Source of the DNA: Gammaproteobacteria bacterium
GTDB lineage: Bacteria > Pseudomonadota > Gammaproteobacteria > Xanthomonadales > Xanthomonadaceae
Assembly (NCBI GenBank): GCA_030431185.1
Contig: JAUIJO010000145.1
Span: forward strand, 1-8,431
Direction of reading: 5' to 3'
DNA: 8,431 nt
A program made the translations under genes and the position numbers. Position 1 is the stretch's first letter, and the number at the start of each line of letters is the position of its first letter. A model generated the notes under the pieces. It saw only the letters and a list, made by a program, of their open reading frames with translations, made no database searches and was not told where the DNA came from. Below are positions 5,341 through 8,431 of the stretch, one piece after another.

Positions 5341-6030
5341 ATGAAACACCGGTTCACGATGCCGCTCATGCTGCTGTCCCTGGTCGTCCTGGTGGCCTGT
5401 GGCGCATCGCCGCCCGAAAGCGCCGCGGATGCGCCGCCGGATACCGGCGCGACGGCCGATGGGACGGCCGCCGCCCCCGGAACGGACGACGCGCCCAGGC
5501 TCGATGACCAGCCGACCGAGGACGTGCCGCCCGCCACGGCCTCGGCCCTGCTGCCACCACCCCCCCGCGAAGGCGGCATGGCACGCCTCGATGGCTACGG
5601 CCCCCTGCGCGTGGGCATGACCGCGGCGGAAGTGGCCGACGCCTGGGACGGGGAGGTGCCGCTGGATGGGGCCGGTGTGCCGGCCGACAGTGCCTGCTAC
5701 TACCTGTTCCCGGGCGAGGACGCGGCCAACGCGCCGGTCGCCTTCATGATCGAGAACGGCAACTTCGTACGCTACGATGCGCGCGGCAAGGCGCTCGAGG
5801 CCCCGGGGGGTGGCCATATCGGCTCCAGTGGCGAAGACATCCGCCAGCGCCATGCCGGGAAGATCGAGTCGCGTCCGCACAAGTACGTCGAGGGCGGCGC
5901 GTACCTGCGCGTCACCGATGTATCGGGGCAGTCGGGCGTCCTGGTGTTCGAGGTGGACGCCGGCGACCAGGTGACCGGCTGGCACGTCGGCCAGGCGCCG
6001 CAGGTCGACTACGTCGAAGGCTGTTCCTGA
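5341..6030 (+). CDS. Predicted outer-membrane lipoprotein of unknown function
   Basis: A 229-residue protein with a lipoprotein signal: a basic start (MKHR), a hydrophobic stretch, and the lipobox LVAC with Cys20 as predicted lipidation site. Gly at +2 does not signal inner-membrane retention, so outer-membrane anchoring is likely. Residues about 21-75 are a low-complexity Ala/Asp/Pro/Thr linker. The folded part follows in two similar halves: GYGPLRVGMTAAEVADAW (about 82-99) leading to an ACYYLF strand, then GGHIGSSGEDIRQRHAGKI (about 157-175) leading to HKYVEGGAYLRV, ending DYVEGCS. 'Glycine-start, then helix, then strands' recalls SmpA/BamE-like modules, but this is a weak resemblance. GAGG (5331-5334) six bases before the ATG supports the start. 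The 171 bases after hmgA suggest a separate transcript, though I see no convincing promoter; they hold only a weak hairpin (5295-5300/5309-5314). Function unknown. Confidence 0.85.
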   Translation: MKHRFTMPLMLLSLVVLVACGASPPESAADAPPDTGATADGTAAAPGTDDAPRLDDQPTEDVPPATASALLPPPPREGGMARLDGYGPLRVGMTAAEVADAWDGEVPLDGAGVPADSACYYLFPGEDAANAPVAFMIENGNFVRYDARGKALEAPGGGHIGSSGEDIRQRHAGKIESRPHKYVEGGAYLRVTDVSGQSGVLVFEVDAGDQVTGWHVGQAPQVDYVEGCS

Positions 6031-6102
6031 GCTGTTCCGCGCACCGGGCCCGGCGCCCCATGGCGACCGGTCCGGTCGATACCCGTTGAAGGGGAGCACT
6101 GC

Positions 6103-7056
6103 ATGACCGCTGCCATCCTGATGTTCATCCTCGGCCTCGCCCTGCTCGCGCTCGGCGGCGATTCGATCGTCAAGGGGGCCTCCGGGCTGGCCCAGCGCCT
6201 GGGGGTGCCTCCATTCGTCGCCGGCCTGCTGCTGGTGGCGTTCGGCACCTCCCTGCCAGAGCTGGCGGTCAACCTGCAGGCCGTGCTTGCCGGCGAACAG
6301 GCCCTGGCGCTGGGCAACGCGGTCGGGAGCAACATCGTCAATTTCGGCCTGACCCTGGGCGCCGCCGCACTGGCCGCACCGCTGCTGGTCCGCTGGCGCG
6401 CGCTTTCACCGCTGCTGCTGCTGCTGTTGCTGGGCACGTTGCTGGTGATCGCCTTCAGTCTCGACGGTGAACTGGGCCGGCTCGAGGGCGCGGGCATGCT
6501 GGTCGCCTTCGTGGCGGTCGTGGCATTCGCGCTGGTCCGCAGCCGCCGCGAGACCGCCGAGGTCCGGGAGACGATCGCCGACTATGCGCGGACCCCGACC
6601 GTGCTCGGCCTGAACCTGCTGCGCTTCGCGATCGCGGCGGTGTTGCTGTACTTCGGCGCGCGCCTGGTGGTGCAGAACGCGCCGACGCTGGGCGCGGCCA
6701 TGGGCATGACGCCGTTGCTGACCGGCCTGCTGCCCGTGGCGATCGCCACTGCACTGCCCGAGATGGCCGCGGCGATCGCCGCGGCGCGGCGGGGGCAGGG
6801 CGACATGGTCGCGGGCCACGTGATCGGTTCCAGCCTGTTCAACCTGCTCGTGGTGCTGGGCGCGATGGCGGTGTGGCAGCCGCTGCCCATGGCGGCATCG
6901 TTCGTGCGTTTCGAACTGCCTGCCGCGCTGCTGGTGGCGCTGATGCTGGTGCCGATGCTGCGCGGCGACCTGCGCATCAGTCGCGGCGAGGGCGGCATCC
7001 TGTTGCTGGCCCTGCTGGGCTGGGTCGCGATGGAGCTGGTTTCGCTCCACGCCTGA
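6103..7056 (+). CDS. Calcium/sodium antiporter, CaCA family (YrbG-like)
   Basis: A 317-residue inner-membrane cation exchanger of the calcium:cation antiporter superfamily, with about ten hydrophobic helices in two inverted halves. The alpha-1 repeat is clear: AFGTSLPEL (about 46-54, with acidic Glu53) and GNAVGSNIVNFG (71-82). The alpha-2 repeat is IATALPEM (Glu220) followed by GHVIGSSLFNLL (238-249). These paired Glu-containing repeats form the ion-binding site in structurally known members. The central loop SRRETAEVRETIADY (about 147-161) separates the halves. Position 239 is His and 244 Ser, where many homologues have the GN..GSN pattern, so alpha-2 is slightly divergent. The start has AAGGGGAG (6089-6096) six bases upstream. 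It lies 72 bases after the lipoprotein gene and may be co-transcribed; no functional link is apparent. Transported ions are inferred from the family. Confidence 0.93.
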   Translation: MTAAILMFILGLALLALGGDSIVKGASGLAQRLGVPPFVAGLLLVAFGTSLPELAVNLQAVLAGEQALALGNAVGSNIVNFGLTLGAAALAAPLLVRWRALSPLLLLLLLGTLLVIAFSLDGELGRLEGAGMLVAFVAVVAFALVRSRRETAEVRETIADYARTPTVLGLNLLRFAIAAVLLYFGARLVVQNAPTLGAAMGMTPLLTGLLPVAIATALPEMAAAIAAARRGQGDMVAGHVIGSSLFNLLVVLGAMAVWQPLPMAASFVRFELPAALLVALMLVPMLRGDLRISRGEGGILLLALLGWVAMELVSLHA

Positions 7057-7069
7057 GCCCAGCGGCGAA

Positions 7070-7105
7070 CCGGGCAGGCCGGGACGTCCCGCCGGGTCAG
7101 CCCGG
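7070..7105. terminator. Imperfect palindrome between convergent genes, possible terminator
   Basis: Outer arms CCGGGC (7070-7075) and GCCCGG (7100-7105) enclose a perfect 12-base palindrome CGGGACGTCCCG (7080-7091). It lies just after the antiporter stop and overlaps the stop codon of the opposing ligase gene, the right place for a shared transcription end. No T tract is present on either strand, so classic Rho-independent termination is doubtful. Confidence 0.35.
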
Positions 7106-8053
7106 TGGCGGGGCGAACAGGCGCCTGACGTGCGCCGCGCGCTCGACCGACGACAGCTTGGCGTCCGCGTCGCGGTCGACCACTTCCAGCCGCTCGCGCA
7201 GGCCGCGCCGGTTGGCCACCTGGATGGCCAGGCCGGGGCGTGCGTTGAGTTCGAGTATCAGGGGCCCGCGCTCGCGGTCGATCACGATGTCCACGCCCAG
7301 GTAGCCCAGCCCGGTCAGCTCGAAGCCGCCCGCGGACAGTTCCAGGATCCGGTCCCAGCCCGGGATCGCAACGCCTTCGAGCGGTTCCATCGAGTCGGGG
7401 TGGCGGTCGACCGGTTGCCCGTGCCAGACCCCGTGGGTGGTCAGCCCGGTGGAGATGTCGATGCCGGTGCCGACCGCACCCTGGTGCAGGTTGGCCTTGC
7501 CGCCGGAGTTGCGGGTGGGCAGGCGCAACATGGCGAGCACCGGATAGCCCCGATGGACGATGACCCGCACGTCGGGGACGCCGAGGTGCGAGATCGCACT
7601 GAACACCGCGTCGGGCTTGACCCGGTACTCGATCATGGCGCGGTCGGGCCGGCCGCCGAAGCTGTACATGCCCGACAGGATGTTGCCCAGGTGGTAGACG
7701 ATGTCCTCGCGCATCATGCGCGTGCCATTGATCTTCAGGTACCCATCGCCGAGGCGGCCGGACACCACCACGATGCCGTCGCCGCCCGCGCCGCGGGCCG
7801 GCTTGATCACGAAGTCGTCGCGGCCCTCCAGCAAGCGTTCGAAGCCGCGCGCGTCGTGGTAGCTCGACACCACCCCGTAGAGCTCCGGCACCGCCAGCCC
7901 GGCGTCCAGCGCCAGTTGCTTGGTCAGCAGCTTGTCGTCCACGCGCGGATACAGCCGACGGGGATTGCGCCGCGCGATGTACAGGGCATTGCGCGCGTTC
8001 ATGCTCAGCACGCCCGCACGCCGGAGCTCGCTGGGGAGCGCGAACCACCTCAT
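7097..8053 (-). CDS. RimK-like ATP-grasp ligase (alpha-L-glutamate ligase-like protein)
   Basis: A 318-residue ATP-grasp enzyme related to RimK, the ligase that adds glutamates to ribosomal protein S6; it belongs to the RimK-related subfamily TIGR02291. Such enzymes form an amide bond through an acyl-phosphate intermediate; the substrate here is unknown. Visible motifs are NPRRLYPRVDDKLLTKQ (30-46), the nucleotide loop DFVIKPARGAGGDGI (80-94), MIEYRV (140-145), MLRLPTRNSGGKANLHQG (175-192) and the metal-binding end GPLILELNARPG (263-274) with Glu268 and Asn270. The start at 8053 (MRWFALPSELRRAG) fits the family; the frame runs further upstream but over the neighbouring gene. It overlaps that gene's stop as ATGA, implying translational coupling. 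The pair with a 7TM/inactive-transglutaminase protein is a conserved arrangement, often with a RimK/LysX-associated zinc protease gene, which would lie beyond the right edge. Confidence 0.92.
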   Translation of the reverse strand: MRWFALPSELRRAGVLSMNARNALYIARRNPRRLYPRVDDKLLTKQLALDAGLAVPELYGVVSSYHDARGFERLLEGRDDFVIKPARGAGGDGIVVVSGRLGDGYLKINGTRMMREDIVYHLGNILSGMYSFGGRPDRAMIEYRVKPDAVFSAISHLGVPDVRVIVHRGYPVLAMLRLPTRNSGGKANLHQGAVGTGIDISTGLTTHGVWHGQPVDRHPDSMEPLEGVAIPGWDRILELSAGGFELTGLGYLGVDIVIDRERGPLILELNARPGLAIQVANRRGLRERLEVVDRDADAKLSSVERAAHVRRLFAPPPG

Positions 8054-8431
8054 CCCGGCTTGCCTGCCGCCAGGGCGCGGAAGCGCAGCAGCTCGCTGAG
8101 GCGGTAGCCGGTGTAGCGGCCCATCATCAGCGTGAATGCCAGCACCAGCAGCAGTACTTCCGGGAAGACGAACACGAAGTACTCGACGCGCTCGTTGTAC
8201 ATCGCCAGGTAGCACCCGACGGCGACCACGAGGCTGCCGACGGCCTGGGTGATCGCGTCGGCCGGGCCGTGCTCCTCCCAGACGATGGAGATGCGTTCGA
8301 TGGTCATCGCCATGATCACCATCGGGAACAGTGCGACCGACAGTCCGATGTCGAACTCCAGCCGGTACGACAGCATGCTCACGAACAGCATCAGCAGGAT
8401 CACCACGATCACCACCACCGCCAGGCGCGGC
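8050..8431 (-). CDS. 7TM membrane protein of the inactive-transglutaminase fusion type, C-terminal part only
   Basis: The frame is open to the right edge; only the last 126 complete residues are present and the N-terminus is outside the window. Four hydrophobic helices are visible: VVVIVVILLMLFVSML, then DIGLSVALFPMVIMAMTI, then AITQAVGSLVVAVGCYLAMY, then YFVFVFPEVLLLVLAFTLM. A cytoplasmic tail MGRYTGYRLSELLRFRALAAG follows. ALFPMVIMAMTIERISIVWEE between helices recalls the 7TM domain usually fused to an inactive transglutaminase-like domain, always near RimK-like ligases. The transglutaminase part itself cannot be seen here, so the family call rests on this tail and on the overlapping ligase gene. 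The TGA shares bases with the ligase ATG. It probably anchors or presents the ligase's substrate at the inner membrane (inference). Confidence 0.82.
   Translation of the reverse strand, partial: PRLAVVVIVVILLMLFVSMLSYRLEFDIGLSVALFPMVIMAMTIERISIVWEEHGPADAITQAVGSLVVAVGCYLAMYNERVEYFVFVFPEVLLLVLAFTLMMGRYTGYRLSELLRFRALAAGKPG

Noticed and set aside
6020..6053. Direct GCTGTTCC repeat at the lipoprotein stop and the 10-base palindrome CCGGGCCCGG after it
   Set aside because: Both are short and within expectation for GC-rich DNA, and neither is placed to suggest a clear function.
3724..6099. A 791-codon open frame on the minus strand across hmgA and the lipoprotein gene
   Set aside because: It is the antisense shadow of two well-supported genes. 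Strong G/C at third positions keeps the opposite frame free of stops, and the product is Arg/Val/Gly-rich with no recognisable domain.
6414..6432. CTG triplet run in the antiporter gene
   Set aside because: It encodes a leucine run in a membrane helix and reflects the preferred Leu codon; no evidence of a variable repeat.
6582..8048. A 488-codon minus-strand frame across the ligase and the antiporter
   Set aside because: It is in a different frame from the ligase, crosses two unrelated genes and gives an Arg/Pro/Ala-rich product typical of shifted frames in GC-rich DNA.
8054..8215. Longer N-terminus for the ligase starting at 8215
   Set aside because: The extra residues lie over the 7TM coding sequence, are Arg/Pro/Gly-rich and have no family counterpart; the start at 8053 with ATGA overlap fits homologues.

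Overview
The window is very GC-rich, densely packed DNA that reads like a chromosomal segment of a gammaproteobacterium of the Xanthomonadaceae/Lysobacteraceae type (Lysobacter, Luteimonas and relatives). This placement is inferred from three things: the gene content (MarR regulator, hpd and hmgA together), the intergenic repeats that translate into the familiar spurious 'PRFREDD' and 'PLSRGERG' peptides, and strong G/C preference at third codon positions. No rRNA, tRNA, CRISPR array or intact transposase is visible.

Layout. (1) 1-1259: the 3' part of a proton-coupled oligopeptide transporter (POT/PTR family), cut by the left edge. (2) 1260-1619: a gene-free stretch of repeats holding two identical 57-bp copies of a palindromic element, a decayed third piece, a large composite palindrome and a strong bidirectional terminator. 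(3) 1620-2114 (minus): a MarR-family regulator, divergent from the tyrosine/4-hydroxyphenylpyruvate catabolic operon. (4) 2115-2300: the divergent control region, with a 20-bp imperfect palindrome in the spacer of a plausible hpd promoter. (5) 2301-5169: hpd (4-hydroxyphenylpyruvate dioxygenase), a small DUF559 endonuclease-like gene bracketed by 36-bp inverted repeats, then hmgA (homogentisate 1,2-dioxygenase). (6) 5341-6030: a predicted lipoprotein of unknown function. (7) 6103-7056: a CaCA-family calcium/sodium antiporter. (8) 7097-8431 (minus): a RimK-like ATP-grasp ligase and, overlapping it by ATGA, the C-terminal end of a seven-helix membrane protein of the kind fused to an inactive transglutaminase; this pair runs off the right edge.

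How the genes work together. Hpd converts 4-hydroxyphenylpyruvate to homogentisate and HmgA opens the homogentisate ring to maleylacetoacetate. The last two steps (maleylacetoacetate isomerase and fumarylacetoacetase) are not in this window. The divergent MarR protein is the obvious candidate regulator of hpd-hmgA, and the POT carrier could feed the pathway with peptide-derived tyrosine, although that link is only positional. The ligase and 7TM protein belong to a conserved but functionally obscure cluster predicted to modify peptides or proteins.

The most unusual feature is the DUF559 cassette between hpd and hmgA. It is flanked by inverted copies of one palindromic repeat and has a more AT-rich third codon position than hpd. 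One repeat appears to supply its ribosome-binding site, the other encodes part of its C-terminus, and its stop codon overlaps the hmgA start. It looks like a small repeat-borne mobile gene that became wired into a catabolic operon.
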